NCBI GenBank assembly: GCA_020064725.1
Contig: JAGTWJ010000006.1
Coordinates: 496,001 to 560,000, forward strand
DNA: 64,000 nucleotides
Direction of reading: 5' to 3'
Origin: Drechslerella dactyloides
Lineage: Eukaryota > Ascomycota > Orbiliomycetes > Orbiliales > Orbiliaceae
Both the position numbers and the translations under genes were made by a program. Positions 1 to 11,729 of the stretch are shown one piece after another. Each line of letters opens with the position of its first letter. Within the stretch, counting starts at the first letter, position 1. Below the pieces are notes generated by a model. The model was given only the letters and a program-made list of their open reading frames with translations, ran no database searches and was not told where the DNA came from.

Positions 1-753
1 CTGTGTCTGAGTTTAACATTTACGTATGTCCCTCTCATACACCCTCTCCTCCCTTCTACACATATACACGCATCCCTCCCTCTCCATATATGTATATAGC
101 TCTCTTTCTATAGATATATGTCTATAGAGAGAGGGAGAGGGAGAGGGATGTATGTGTATGAGTGAGTGGGTAGAAGTAAATACAATATGTAGAAGAAGGT
201 AGGGAAGTGGGACAGCTAACGCTGTATAATGCAGTGCGACCCGGAATCGGCATCCTCAATCTTCACGCTACCCGCCCTCGACGGCAAAATCAAACTGATA
301 CCGCTAGATCTAACCCACACCGTCCCCGCCACGCCCACCGTCCGCTCCACCCTGCTAACAGACACGCCCACACCCTTCCGCACAATGCTGCACGACCTGC
401 TCATGTTTTTCGCGGCAACGTACGCCCGCGTCTTCGGCATGACGGACGGCCCGCCGCTGCACGATCCCCTCGCCGTTGCAGCGATACTGGACGAAGAACT
501 AGGGTTGGGATTTTCCTGGACGGAGGGGAGTGTGGAGGTTGTGCTCGCCGGACAGGAAATGGGGCGCACGCTGTTGAAGGGTGTGGGACAGGCGAGTCGG
601 AATGCGCATACGGGGCGGAAGGTCATCGGTGATGAGGAGAAGGAAGGGGGGGTGCGGGTTAAAGTTGGGACGAGTGTTGACGTTGCGAGGTTTTGGGAGG
701 TGATGGTTGAGGCGATTGGAAGGGCGGATAAAGTGTCGCCGTTGAATCAGTAG
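1..753 (+). CDS. Inosine/uridine-preferring nucleoside hydrolase, C-terminal part (5' end outside window)
   Basis: Two exons are visible, 1-23 and 235-753. The first ends in codons for EFNIY followed by donor gtatgt at 24. The second opens after branch-like gctaac and acceptor cag (232-234) with CDPESASSIF. The joined EFNIY-CDPESASSIF matches the family block in which a Phe/Asn/Cys-Asp-Pro-Glu segment lines the active site. Further on, LIPLDLTH and LHDPLAVAAIL are family hallmarks; the His-Asp of HDPLAVA corresponds to the conserved catalytic-site His-Asp near the C-terminus. These enzymes hydrolyse the N-glycosidic bond of ribonucleosides in purine/pyrimidine salvage (S. cerevisiae Urh1 is a uridine-preferring member). 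Substrate preference cannot be told from this fragment. The gene continues to the left of the window. The ATG at 229 lies in the intron/acceptor and is not the start. Confidence 0.9.
24..234 (+). other. Intron of the nucleoside hydrolase gene with hairpin and polypurine/polypyrimidine tracts
   Basis: This 211-nt intron is long for this window. Its 5' half is C/T-rich and its middle is G/A-rich. The segments 100-116 (ctctctttctatagata) and 117-134 (tatgtctatagagagag) are near-perfect inverted repeats that could fold the RNA and bring the splice sites closer. Confidence 0.7.
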
Positions 754-3700
754 CATATATATCCGTAGCATATAGATTATAGAATAAAATGCATCGCGGA
801 GTGGTCGGATTGGCTATCGTTAGGACTTGTAGATTCGGGTCGCTAGTGCTATATTATAGTTATGCGAGTGCTAGGTCGATATGCGGTGTAATTAATATCG
901 ACATCACTACCGTTTTGAGAGGAGGCCACAGCGGTACCGCATGCAACCGGACCAGTCTCGCTGTATCTAATACAGCAGGCCACATAGAGTTGACGCAGCC
1001 GGACCAGCAGGAAGCAAATATATACATAACGATAACTAGATTTTGTCTTTTAGAAAAAGTGGAATCTGCCGTCGGTGGGGTTATCAAGCTCCCGTCGGCG
1101 ACGATGGAGCATATGTGTACGAGCACCGGTCGAGCGAACGTAATATATACGATGGTAGTGGGTATACGTCCGTTAGCAAATACGGGTATACGCCGCTTCT
1201 CGCGCTGATATAACATTCAGAGCGCACCTATCAATCGGCGAGGTCTCTGTCTTAAGATCTTCGCTCAGCATGCGCCGGAGCGGTACAATCTTGCTGTCCA
1301 CTGTACTTTATATCGACACGTACGGTTTCGAGTGCTGTCTGTCTAGCGTGCACTGGTGTTAGCCAGCGGGTGGGTGCTTGATTCCCGCCGCGTGGGCGTC
1401 TAATACCTCGAGGCTTCAGAGAAGCTACTTACTTACACTATCACAGCAGAATTGCACTGTCATAGCGGAATTACACAGCCACAACGGACGTCATCCAAAC
1501 GGCTCCCACGCTAAACGGTATTGTCAAAGTCTCTCGTGGAGACCGGTGCCGTCGACAGTCGTGCGGTAACAGTGGAGATAATCACTCACAGACCCGTGGA
1601 TGCTGTAATCATATACACGAATACTCGTAACGGGCGTTCGTCGTCCGACTCTGCTATATGCTTCAGCTTCGCCTGCACGGCGACGGCCACGTGGGATAGA
1701 ACCGTGCGCCACGCGATTGTACTACACTGTATACCACATTTGATTCCACGAGATTGGATGCATCGTACAGTACAGGTAAAGGCATGCTATCTCGCCGAAT
1801 CAAAGTCTCAATCGAATAGGATGCTGTTTCACGATCGCGCAGTCAATGTCGAGGGTATCTATGTCATACGCATCATCGGGGTAATTATTTATGTATAGTA
1901 GAGTCAACCACCGCGATAGCATCGTATCGCCATCGACACACTCAATCATCGCCAGCCGGGTAATATTGTTATATATGGCTACTCACAGCGAAGTTGCGCC
2001 GGTGTCGAGACTGGAACCTGCGGATGCGTGTCGATATCGATACTCTGCGTTGCGCGTGTGGTTTTCCACAATTGTAACAGACATTCCAACCGCAGGTATA
2101 GGTAGCGAGGAATGCAATACCGTTCGAAATGCACACGCTGCGGCTCTGCACCCCTTCATTCATCCGCACATCTCAGTATAAATATAAATATCTCCAGCGT
2201 TACATTTAAATGACGGAATTCAAATCGAATGGCGAGGTTTTCAGCGCTGTCTGACTTCGTCTACTGTACGTACGAGTATATATCGCCAATCAAACGCAAG
2301 CTAGATAGACGGCGGGGAAGACAGCAGTAGAGGAGGGGTCGACGTAGCGGGACATGTGGGACATGTCAGCGGTGCCTGCGGTGCCGACGTCATGACAAAC
2401 GTGGTAGACAGCGAACAAACTGCGGGGCACGCTCGTCGTGGTGGGTATTGAGGAGACTCGGCAGGGTGAATTCTATTATATTAGCTCGCCCTCGACTCGG
2501 ACGTCTTGCTCGGAATTGCCTCCTTGCGACACCCTGTACATACGACACTTTATATACCTGGAATTCGACTCGAGTATTGATTATTTCGCATCCCTCCGCT
2601 CGTCGAGTCGGAAAATTCTTCGAGGGTCTGTTTGTTCGATTCCGTGCGGTGGAGCGCGGAACGACGTAACGCCATAATATCAATCTCTGCAATTCCCCCA
2701 ATATTATCCTCGTGGGGGTCCATCCAATCCCACCGTCCAATCCAGCACGACAGCACGACATCAGTGAGGGAGGGCTTGAGGGCTAAGGAGTGAATTGGGA
2801 GGAAAGGAGAGGGGTGGAATGGTACGCGACGGGCGGAATCCGGGACCGCCACAGCGCGGACTGCACGGGCAGCTTGGCACGTACCGTTAAGCTTCATTGA
2901 CGGGCGCATACTTTTATATTCTGTGCAATGTGAGTGCGTGCGTGCACGGCGCATGATGTTGCGACGGTGGTTGTCATGTCATGTTATGTTCTCTGCCGCG
3001 CGCATTGATATTTTTCTTTCCTTCCACCGTGCTAGTGCTAGCATGCATATGGTAATACAGCTTGGATATTTGATATTTTGTCTCCTGTGTGCTGGTGCAT
3101 TCCGTGATGGGGAGCGCTTGGTGCATGTCGTGTTTGAGGTTCATTGATGTTATTTTACCGCATCGCCCGCACGGTCGAGTTTTTTATTTTTCGTTTCCCT
3201 TTTGAATTTTGTTTCTGTATTCGTTTCTTTCGTTTCTTTTCTGCTCTGACGGTGTGTTATTGTCGACATTGTTCGTTACGACTAATTGATTCTCACGATC
3301 CCTCCTCCAGCTATCATATCGCTCAACGATACGGACTCGACACGATTGTGGTGCGGGATTATTGGCATACGGACGGCTCGTACTGATCCCGGTCGAGCAA
3401 ATTGCGTCGCTAGCTTGTTCCTAGCCCGCCACAGTCTCTCCGGTGAGTTTCAATTGTCTGTCCGTACCTACATTATAGTACCTCGCACGGTGCGGTGCAC
3501 ACTGCGCAACCGTGCCCAGCCCAGACAGCGGACGGACGGCATACACATTGCATTACAGGATCGTATAATGTAATGAAATGGATGGATGTTGGGAATGATG
3601 TTGATGTTGGTCTGCGAGCGAGTGAGAGGAACCTTGCGCGGGCAGCCGGCTTGTTTTGGCGATCGGAGTGCGACTGCAATGCCATGGCCATTCCAACGGG

Positions 3701-4217
3701 TTTTTCTTTCCCATCCGCTCCTCCCACCACTTTACTTGTGCTCGCATACCTCGTACCGTCCGTCCGTCCGTACCTTTGTACATTACCGCTGCTGTTACCT
3801 GCGTGTATTGCATTCGATCGTGTCGACATGTCATCGCTCGTTGGAAACGGCCCTCTAACGTTAACTGCCACTCGGCTAACGCTGTCGTCTCTTCGAGGAT
3901 AGCCTGCTGCGAATCCGAACGAACGAATCAGCGCCACTTGCGAATCGACCGTTGGCCGCCCGCCCAATCATTCACCGCCGCTATCACGCTTCCGTACGGC
4001 TCCCGTCGCTCGTTTCGACAGCGCGTTGCCTGCAGTATACACTATAGCAGCGCTGCTATACCCGTTTTCTTGTTTTTCGACGACCCGACTCGACGACTTT
4101 GTTTTCGCTCATTTAGACTTTTTATACCGTCACAGCGTCTACGTCACGCACGATCTCTACGTTTACACCCACGATACAATTTGAAGGAATTGCGACAGCT
4201 GCAACGCAGTAGACAAG
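754..4217. other. 3.4-kb gene-free interval upstream of glycogenin
   Basis: Only short reading frames without family resemblance are present, on both strands. The DNA is less GC-rich than the genes and rich in TA steps (tatata, gtatac). It must hold the nucleoside hydrolase terminator and the glycogenin promoter. A pyrimidine-rich T/C stretch lies at about 3170-3245, and gtccgtccgtccgt at about 3757. No RNA gene or transposon coding part was recognised. Confidence 0.6.
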
Positions 4218-6710
4218 ATGGAGGGGGAGGAGGTGTATTGCACGGTATGTACATATACCGTCCACCCAATTGATTGTGCGACAAGCTAATGATGTGGTTG
4301 TGTAGATGCTGCTGACGGACGGCTACCTGCCCGGTACGATGCCCCGTATACATTATATATCGGTTGAAATGCTGACGGAGAGGTGGTAAAGGCGCGCAGG
4401 TGCTGGCGCACTCGCTGCGGGATGGCGGGGCCACGCGCAAGCTGGCCGTGCTCGCGACAGCGGACTCCCTCAGCGCTGCCACCATGGCCGAACTGCACGT
4501 ACGTCCCCTCCAATTCTCCTCAGATACAATAGCGACCAATGCTGATTGATGGGTAGAGACTGTACGATTATGTGATACCCGTCGACCGGATCGTCAACCG
4601 CGCGCACGGCAACCTGGCGCTGATGGGCCGCATGGACCTGTCGTCCGCGTTTACAAAGATACATCTGTGGCGCCAGACGCAGTTTTCGCGAATCGTCTAC
4701 CTCGACGCTGACGCCGTCGCGCTGCGGGCGCCGGAGGAGCTGTTCGCCACCACCGAGCGCATTGCTGTACGTTGTCTCTGTACTGTGTGATATGGGTTAG
4801 GCTAACTTTATAGGCGTGTCCTGATATCGGCTGGCCGGACTGCTTTAACAGCGTGGGTACCCCATTCTACTTACTTGATTATACTTATACTCGGCTAACT
4901 GGTTCTAGGGAGTGATGGTGGTCAAGCCGGATTTGGGCACGTTCTACGCGCTGCAGAACCTGGCGGGCCGCGGCGTCTCGTTCGACGGGGCGGACCAGGG
5001 GTTGCTCAACCAGTATTTTCAGCGGTGGCACCGCCTGTCGTTCGTCTACAACGTCACGCCGTCCGCTCATTACCAGTAAGTACACCCACAACTCCCTACT
5101 TACGATGGATGCTAATGATGGGTAGGTACGTGCCGGCGTACCAGCATTATCGGGCGAATATCGTGGTGGCGCACTTCATCGGCGCGAACAAGCCGTGGGT
5201 CGTCGGCCGCGGGAACGGCGACAGCTCAGCGTACGGCGAGATGCTCGGGCGATGGTGGGCGGCGTGGGACGCGCACTACCGGCCGCTGAGCGAGCAGGAT
5301 CCCGCGGCGGGCTGGGGGCAGCGCGCGCGCACCGGCCGGCCGACGGAGTACGATCCTGACTTTCGACGGGAGCACGGCGCCTGGGACGACAGACAACAGC
5401 ACGTCGCCTGGCGGCCGCCGAGTCCCAAACGACACGACCACCACCATCACCATATTGAACAACAGACACATCACCACCATCACCATGATACGGCGCCGCC
5501 GCCGGTGTTCCTACCCAAGGAACACGTGCCGTATGTGCCCCGCGAGATGCCGTACGATGCCTACTCGCAGACGCAGCACCACCACCACCAGCAACACCAC
5601 GTGCACTCGCCGCAGCCGGTGCACCACCATAACGCGCACTGGCACGACGGACGGCGGTACCCCGAGGAGATCCCTCACCGTCTGGAGAACGGCCTGCCGC
5701 TGCCGCCGTTCGAGCCGCCGCTGCAGCCGTGGGACGCGGGCCGGTTCTCACCCCCGCCGGACTCGAAGCCCGAGGCGAGCAATTGGCCCGTGCAAGCGTA
5801 CGAGAATACGTGGGGCACAGCCGCGCAGGACACCGCGCTGTTCGTGCCGCCGGCGCAGTACGCGCAGCAGTCGCGACCCGCGCCGATATTCCCGTGGGAG
5901 CAGCGCGCCGTGCCGAAGCCCACGCGCGTCTTCGCCGACGAGCCCAAGCCCAAGCCTGAACCGGCGCCTACTCCATTGGAAGAGACGGAGTTAGAAACCG
6001 TAGACGACGAGTTCGAGACGGAGGAGGCGGAAATGGACGTGGACGCGGCGACGGGAATGCTCGGCTTCGACAGCTACAGCCGCAGCAACGCGTGGGACAG
6101 CATCCCCGCAATCGAAGAGTACGTCGCAACCTTCACAAAGGGCCGCTCCGGCGCCCCCTCGGGCAAAAAGGGCGACGTAACCCCCAATCCGGCCTTCCGC
6201 ACCGCGCTAGCGATACTCCCGCCGGAGATCTCGGTGACGCCAACGCCGTTCAAGGCCATGCGGCGCGGGTACCGCAGCAGCGCGATGGACGACGAGAGTA
6301 AATTCCCCAGCGCGAAGGGCATCCCCGACCAGCAGCACTGGGACCCGTTCAAATCCCTCGAAGAGCTGAAGAACGCGCCGGGCGAGCTGCTGAGCAAGCG
6401 CAGCCCGCCGTCGCCGCAGACGATGAGCGCCGGCAGTCCCGGGTCGGGCTCGGGGACGGTGGCGGTGCTGGTGTCGAGTTCGATGCCGGTGCCGGAGCGG
6501 GAGTGGCATATCACTGCCTTCCAGCGGCGGCACGAGCGCGAGGCGAGTCTGTCGTCGAGCGGTGGCGGGGATGGGAGTAGTAGTACGGAGGTGTGGAAGC
6601 CGTTGGCGCGGCGGTACCAGAGTTCGGCGACGCAGACGGAGGGTGTGGAGACGTCGGACGCGGAGACGCAGAGCGACGGCGAGGAGATTGATGCCGAGAT
6701 GGGGGCGTAG
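4218..6710 (+). CDS. GLG1: Glycogenin (self-glucosylating initiator of glycogen synthesis), His-rich tail
   Basis: Seven exons (4218-4244, 4306-4333, 4392-4498, 4557-4766, 4814-4852, 4909-5075, 5126-6710) encode 720 aa. The N-terminal ~270 residues form a GT8 glycosyltransferase domain: LLTDGYLPGAQVLAHSLRD near the start, the Mn/UDP-binding DAD at 104-106 in RIVYLDADAV, and HFIGANKPW near 210. The region HYQYVPAY aligns with the segment carrying the self-glucosylated tyrosine of animal glycogenin. Glycogenin uses UDP-glucose to build the oligoglucose primer extended by glycogen synthase. A conserved C-terminal block, AWDSIPAIEEYV (about 510-525), is where fungal and animal glycogenins usually carry a glycogen-synthase-binding motif. 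Between lies a long Pro/His-rich disordered tail with His runs at about 296-313 and 343-368. The first two exons are 27 and 28 nt. The start follows the family N-terminus. Confidence 0.95.
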
Positions 6711-8158
6711 CCCGTTCACCTAGTATTTGGGGTGGGATTTGTGGTTTTGTTTTCAAGTCTTCTTGTACGATAGTCTTTTCTTTCGTTCCTCTTCGTCCCC
6801 GGGTATACTGCGGGGGCTAGTTTGCTAGTTTTTTATTCGGTAATGGGCATGTACATGTGCATGATGGATTTCTCTTGTTCTTCTTTAGCAATGCCTGTCG
6901 CGTTGTCTTGTATTGTTGTATTGTTTGTGTTCGGTGCATGCATTGTTACGGGCTAGTAATGGGATTGGTATATCACGAGTCATACTGAATCATCGGAATT
7001 GATATCCTCAACTACCTAGTTCCAGGATCCTCAATGCTTGGCGTGCGTTTTTTAAGTTAGTCCGTGGCTTGCATGCTGAGTGAGTCAGTCAGCCGGCGGC
7101 AGGAGAATTAGTATTCGAAGTGTCGCTCTGTCGGCCGGCGTCGGGCAGCCGGCGAGGTGGGGCCGGACTGACCCCTCACAGCACCATTGGACAATCCTAT
7201 TATCCTTTGATAATATCCATTATACTGCAGGCACGGTGGGTATGTATTCTAGCCAGCGTGGTCTTTATTCACAAAACAGAGCGTATACGCGATTGTAATG
7301 ATATGGTGATGGTGGAGTGTGGTATTTTCTCGGGGCCGCGGAGCCGAGGGACATGTGGTCGGGCCCAAAATGAGCTCCGACGCCGAGACCTTCCCTCCGT
7401 CGATGTTTCCGCCCATCGTTTAGCAGGCCGCATCCAGCCCGTACACCGTCGCTCTTCTTACTAACGGATTACATAAGGTGTATACCGATGGCTCTACTTA
7501 TACTCCCGCGTCGCCGCATACATTCACTACTTTACTTACGGCATACTTGCACATCGCCGTCGGAGGGATACCTGTCGTATAACGCCGTGATCTCGATACC
7601 GAAGTGGATGGAGAGGGACACCCCGGCCGGCGCCTGGTCCCCGCCCCCTCCGCCAGGGTTTGCATTCGGATTCCGCTCCGGAGTTTAGCGTTTAGCTGCA
7701 TTCGTTCGATTCGACCTTTTCGCAGTTCTCCTTGCATCGCGCTGCGGATTTCTCTTGATACATTGTATAAGTATTCTCTTTCGATAGCCTGCCGGATATA
7801 GGTCGCTATCTATATTATCGCCTCGTGGCTTGTCTCGTCTCGTCTCGTGTCGTCCCCCGCGGGCCCCGTGCAGCCTCGAACAGACCGCCACTCCTGGCGC
7901 GGCGGAAACGAGCGGATCCGCTGCTCGAGCACCGGCTATCGCCCCGTCCGGGCTTCTCTCTCCTTCTCCCCTGTCTGTAAGTAGGTACTTACTTCCTTAC
8001 GCATCTGCTTACAAACCTGCCCGTTCCGCGTTTACCTCCTACTTACATCCTTACTCGCATCCGAGTATTCACGACTGACTAACGTGTGCGTGCATGCTTT
8101 TCTCCCGTCCAGCTATATCATCCGTCTATCGATACCCTGATACGTTACGACCGTCACG
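6711..8158. other. Glycogenin 3' region and Zn2Cys6 factor promoter/leader
   Basis: No conserved protein is encoded here. The first ~300 nt after the glycogenin stop are T-rich, as expected for a 3' UTR. The right end is the leader of the next gene and contains a probable 5'-UTR intron (listed separately). Confidence 0.6.
7977..8112 (+). other. Probable 5'-UTR intron of the Zn2Cys6 factor gene
   Basis: Strong donor gtaagt at 7977, branch-like gactaac at about 8076, a pyrimidine stretch and acceptor ccag ending at 8112, 46 nt before the ATG at 8159. The length would be 136 nt. No ATG-initiated frame links it to the coding sequence, so it is read as untranslated. Confidence 0.55.
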
Positions 8159-11100
8159 ATGGCGCAGCCGAGCTCTGCGGCCTCGCCCGCGCCCGCTGCC
8201 CGCGGCGGCAGCAGCGTCCAATTGTCCGCCACAGAATACCAGGCCCAGCAGCTGCACCGCCAGGCACAGAAAGAAGCCGCCTCTGCTGCTGCTGCTGCCG
8301 CCGCCGCCGCCGCCGCTGCTGCCGCTGCAGTCGACGCCATCTCGTTCGAGCCCGATGAGGACGGCACGCCGACGCGCCACGGCTCCGATGCTGGCGACTC
8401 GAAGCGGCGGCGCATCGCGCGGGCCTGCGACCAGTGTCGCAAGAAGAAGGTCCGCCTCACCGTTGTTCTATATATACGGGGAACGATGCTGATATAGGGA
8501 TGGGCAGATAAAATGCGACGGCAAGACGCCCGCGTGCGGCCACTGCCAAAACTACCACACCGAGTGCATCTTCACCCTCGTCGAGAAGAAGCGCCAGCCG
8601 CCCAAGGGCGCCAAGTACATCGAGGGCCTCGAGAACCGCCTCGGCCGCATGGAGTCCCTGCTCAAGCTCTCCGGCATCCTGCCCGAATTCGACGCCCGCA
8701 CCGACCTCGGCACGCTCGAGCGCAAGCTCGAAGCCCAGCGCGCGGCGGGCAACTCCCCCGGCAACATGCTCTTCTCGCGGCCCGTGTCCGCGAACGGCAC
8801 GCCGAACAGCGGCTGCATGGCGTACGGCAGCAGTCCCAGCGACGACACGCGCGAGGACGACGAGTCCGAATCTCTGACGGACAAGATGTCCAGCCTGGTC
8901 ACCAACTCGCGCGGCGAGACGCGCTTCATCGGGAGTTCCTCCGGTTTTTCTATATTTTCTCCAAAGGGGATCCAGTGGGTGAACAGCAAGACGGGGGATA
9001 AGGCGTTCCAGAAGATGCTCGTCAAGCTGATCCAGTCGGACCACAAGTTCGAGCACTGGCGGCCGGACGTGTGGGACGCCGTCTTTGCGACCAAGACGCG
9101 CAACCCGCTGCCGTCAAAGGCCGAGGCCGTCTCCTACGCGCAGGGTATGTTCCTTTCGTCCGTCCGTCCATTCTTTCTGTTGTGGGTGGGGGACTCACTT
9201 AACCAGAGTACTTTAGGATCGTGAACCAGCTCTTCCCGCTCTACCACCAGCAGACGTTCGAGAGCCTGCTCGAGGAGCAGTACTCGGACAACCCGCCGCA
9301 GGGCACCGGGTGGTACGCATCGCTCAACATGGTGCTCGCGATGGGCAGCCGGATACGCGGGCACGTGCTCGGCAAGACGTCGCCGGACGAGGATTCCCGC
9401 GGGTGGAAGTATTTCCAGAACGCGATGTGTCTGTACCCCGTGCTCACGCTGCAGAATACCGACATCATGTCGATTCAGGCGCTGCTCGCGATGGTGAGCC
9501 CCCCCACCCGCCGGATGCTAGATAGATGGAATTGGTGTTAATGGTGGTTTTTAGGCTGTATTTTTACAAGGCACGGCGAACCCGCAGCCGCTGTACAACA
9601 TTATCGCCGCGGCCGTCCGCGTCGCCTTCAGCGTCGGGCTGCACCGCCGCGCGGACGCCTTTGGCTTCGGCCGCGAGGAGGCGGAGCACCGCAAGCGCGT
9701 CTTCTGGGTCGCGTACATCATCGACAAGGACATCGCCCTGCGCAGCGGCCGGCCCAGCATCATCAACGACGACGACGTCAACGTCGAGCTGCCGGAGGAG
9801 GAATCCTTCGACGGCCTGGGCATGATCGAGCTGACGGGCGGCCGGGGCAAGGTCAACATCTTTCGGCGGGGGTGCCGGTTCGCGCAGATCCAGAGCCGCG
9901 TGTACATGCAGCTGTACTCGGCGCGGGCGGCGAAGCAGAGCGACGGCGAGCTGCTGAACACGATTGGGGATTTGGACCGCGAGCTGGAGGAGTGGCGGGA
10001 CTCGATTCCGCTGGACTTCCGGCCGGAGCATGAGATCTCCGAGGCGTACCAGATCCACACGCTGTCGCTGATGCTGATGCACTTTAGCTACTTTAATTGC
10101 CTGGCGACAATACACCGGATGGTGAGCCGACTTTACCTCTCTTTATTTAAGATTCGCGACTAATTATATGGGTAGAGCATCGCGCATAGTTATTGGACGA
10201 ACCGGCTGGCGCAGTACGCTGTGTCCGGGCTGAGCACGCGGCCGCTGAACCCGCGCGTCTTCAGCTCGGCCGCGCTGAGCGTGTCGGCCGCGCGCTCATC
10301 GATCCACCTGCTCAAATACATTGACCAGGACGACATCAACTGCATTTGGTGCGTATCCATCCGCATATATCCACATATGTATTTTGTTTGTGCTGACTTT
10401 GCAGGCTGGTGTTCTACTACCCGGTCACGGCCCTGATCACGCTGTTCGCCAACATCTTACAAAACCCGCAGGACGCGAACGCAAAGACAGACCTGAAGCT
10501 CATGGGCGTCGTCGTGCAGTTCCTTACGCGCATCGACGAGGAGGAGCGCACGCGCTGCGGGTTCGAGAAGCTGATATACATCACCGAGGAATTCGACCGG
10601 CTGGCCCGCGCGGCGATCGAGCGCGCGGAGAAGCAGGCGCTCATGCGGCGGAAGCGGAAGAAGGCCGGCGGCGGCGGCGGGACCAAGCTGAAGAAGGAGA
10701 ATGGCGTTCCCGGGACCCTACTCGAGGTATGTCTCCCCGCTCGGTATACGTGTTTGAAATTTATAGGAAGAGGATGCTAATGGTGATGGGTGGTAGGTCC
10801 CCGACGAGGACGAACAGGAACAGATGAACTGGTCGCCGGCCGCGCCGTCCGTCACGCGCACGCCAAACTCCTCGATCATCTCGCCGGGCATCCTGCACAC
10901 GCCCGCCGAAACACCCTTCGACACAACGCCCTCCGAGACGCTGCCCGTCGAACTGGACGCCTTCACGTTCGCGTACAACACGCCGGCGGCGCAGACGAAC
11001 GCGTCCGAAGGCGAGGAGATGAGTCCGCTGACGAAGAGCTTTCAAGAGAGCTTTGCGAGCCCGTTCGTCCCGCAGAGTCTGTGGAATTTGAACCAGACGT

Positions 11101-11219
11101 TCGAATGGGATTGGGCGAATTTGGGGTTTCTGAACAGTAATGGGAATAACGGCGGGTTAGGGCTCGGCGACGAGGGGAACCCGAGCTCGCTGAACTGGGA
11201 TGGCATGAACTTTTTTTAG
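8159..11219 (+). CDS. Zn(II)2Cys6 fungal-specific transcription factor
   Basis: Seven exons (8159-8449, 8508-9144, 9207-9493, 9555-10121, 10176-10348, 10405-10726, 10797-11219) give 899 aa. A polyalanine run lies at about 42-57. The binuclear cluster begins at residue 90 as C-X2-C-X6-C-X6-C-X2-C-X6-C, with intron 1 falling between RKKK and IKCDG. The linker KGAKYIEGLENRLGRMESL follows, then the fungal-specific middle homology domain (about 300-560), including FRIVNQLFPLYHQQTF and the VFWVAYIIDKDIAL block, where nearly all regulators of this type are conserved. A basic KRKKAGGGGGTKLKK segment precedes an acidic C-terminal tail that may activate transcription. The intron 1 donor (gtccgc) is weak but required by frame. 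Intron 2 uses the cag at 9204-9206; the later tag gives a stop. The DNA target and regulon cannot be inferred. Confidence 0.93.
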
Positions 11220-11729
11220 TATGCTTTTGCTGTATGTTTGTTTTTGTGAAGGGTGTTTGTATGTATATTAGGAGTTACGTGCAGGATTTGTAGTATAGCT
11301 CTATTGCTTTCTTTTTATATTTGTCTAACTGCGTTGCTTCCGGTATTCATGTAACTACTTTGAGGATGGTGGAGAGCGCGGCGAGGAGCTGTAGACAGGT
11401 GGTGGTGCATGCATGATGCTGTGGCGTTATACGAGGATGGATGGCATGTATGGTGTATATAATTACTTATCGCTTGACTGATATATTCGAAGTATTATAC
11501 TATATTATCATTACCATGTGTACGAACGGCGGTGAGAACCATGGTTGCATGTCATTAAATTCCAAGCGGATTCAGTATTATGGGTGTGTATGATAATTGA
11601 TATTGGACGAACTGCCGCTAACTTTTGCCGGGTCCTCACTGACCCTAAATGATCACAACATGCTATGCCCCGTGACGCCTATAGTACATGTATATGCTAA
11701 GCAAATGGCCGATATAGATGGCTAGATGG
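11220..11729. other. Convergent 3' intergenic region (Zn2Cys6 factor / EFG1)
   Basis: About 510 bp of AT-richer DNA between two converging stop codons. Both terminators must lie here. No reading frame of interest was seen. Confidence 0.6.

Noticed and set aside
788..850. tRNA-like stretch with ggagtggtcgg resembling an A box
   Set aside because: The following gattcgggtc is not a B box and the ends do not pair as an acceptor stem.
2620..2660. Possible tRNA T-arm: gttcgattcc resembles a Pol III B box
   Set aside because: The flanking bases do not pair as a T stem, and no A box, anticodon arm or acceptor stem could be built around it.
5434..5490. His run as vector/tag contamination
   Set aside because: The runs are embedded in a continuous native exon, interrupted by other residues, and followed by more His-rich native sequence.
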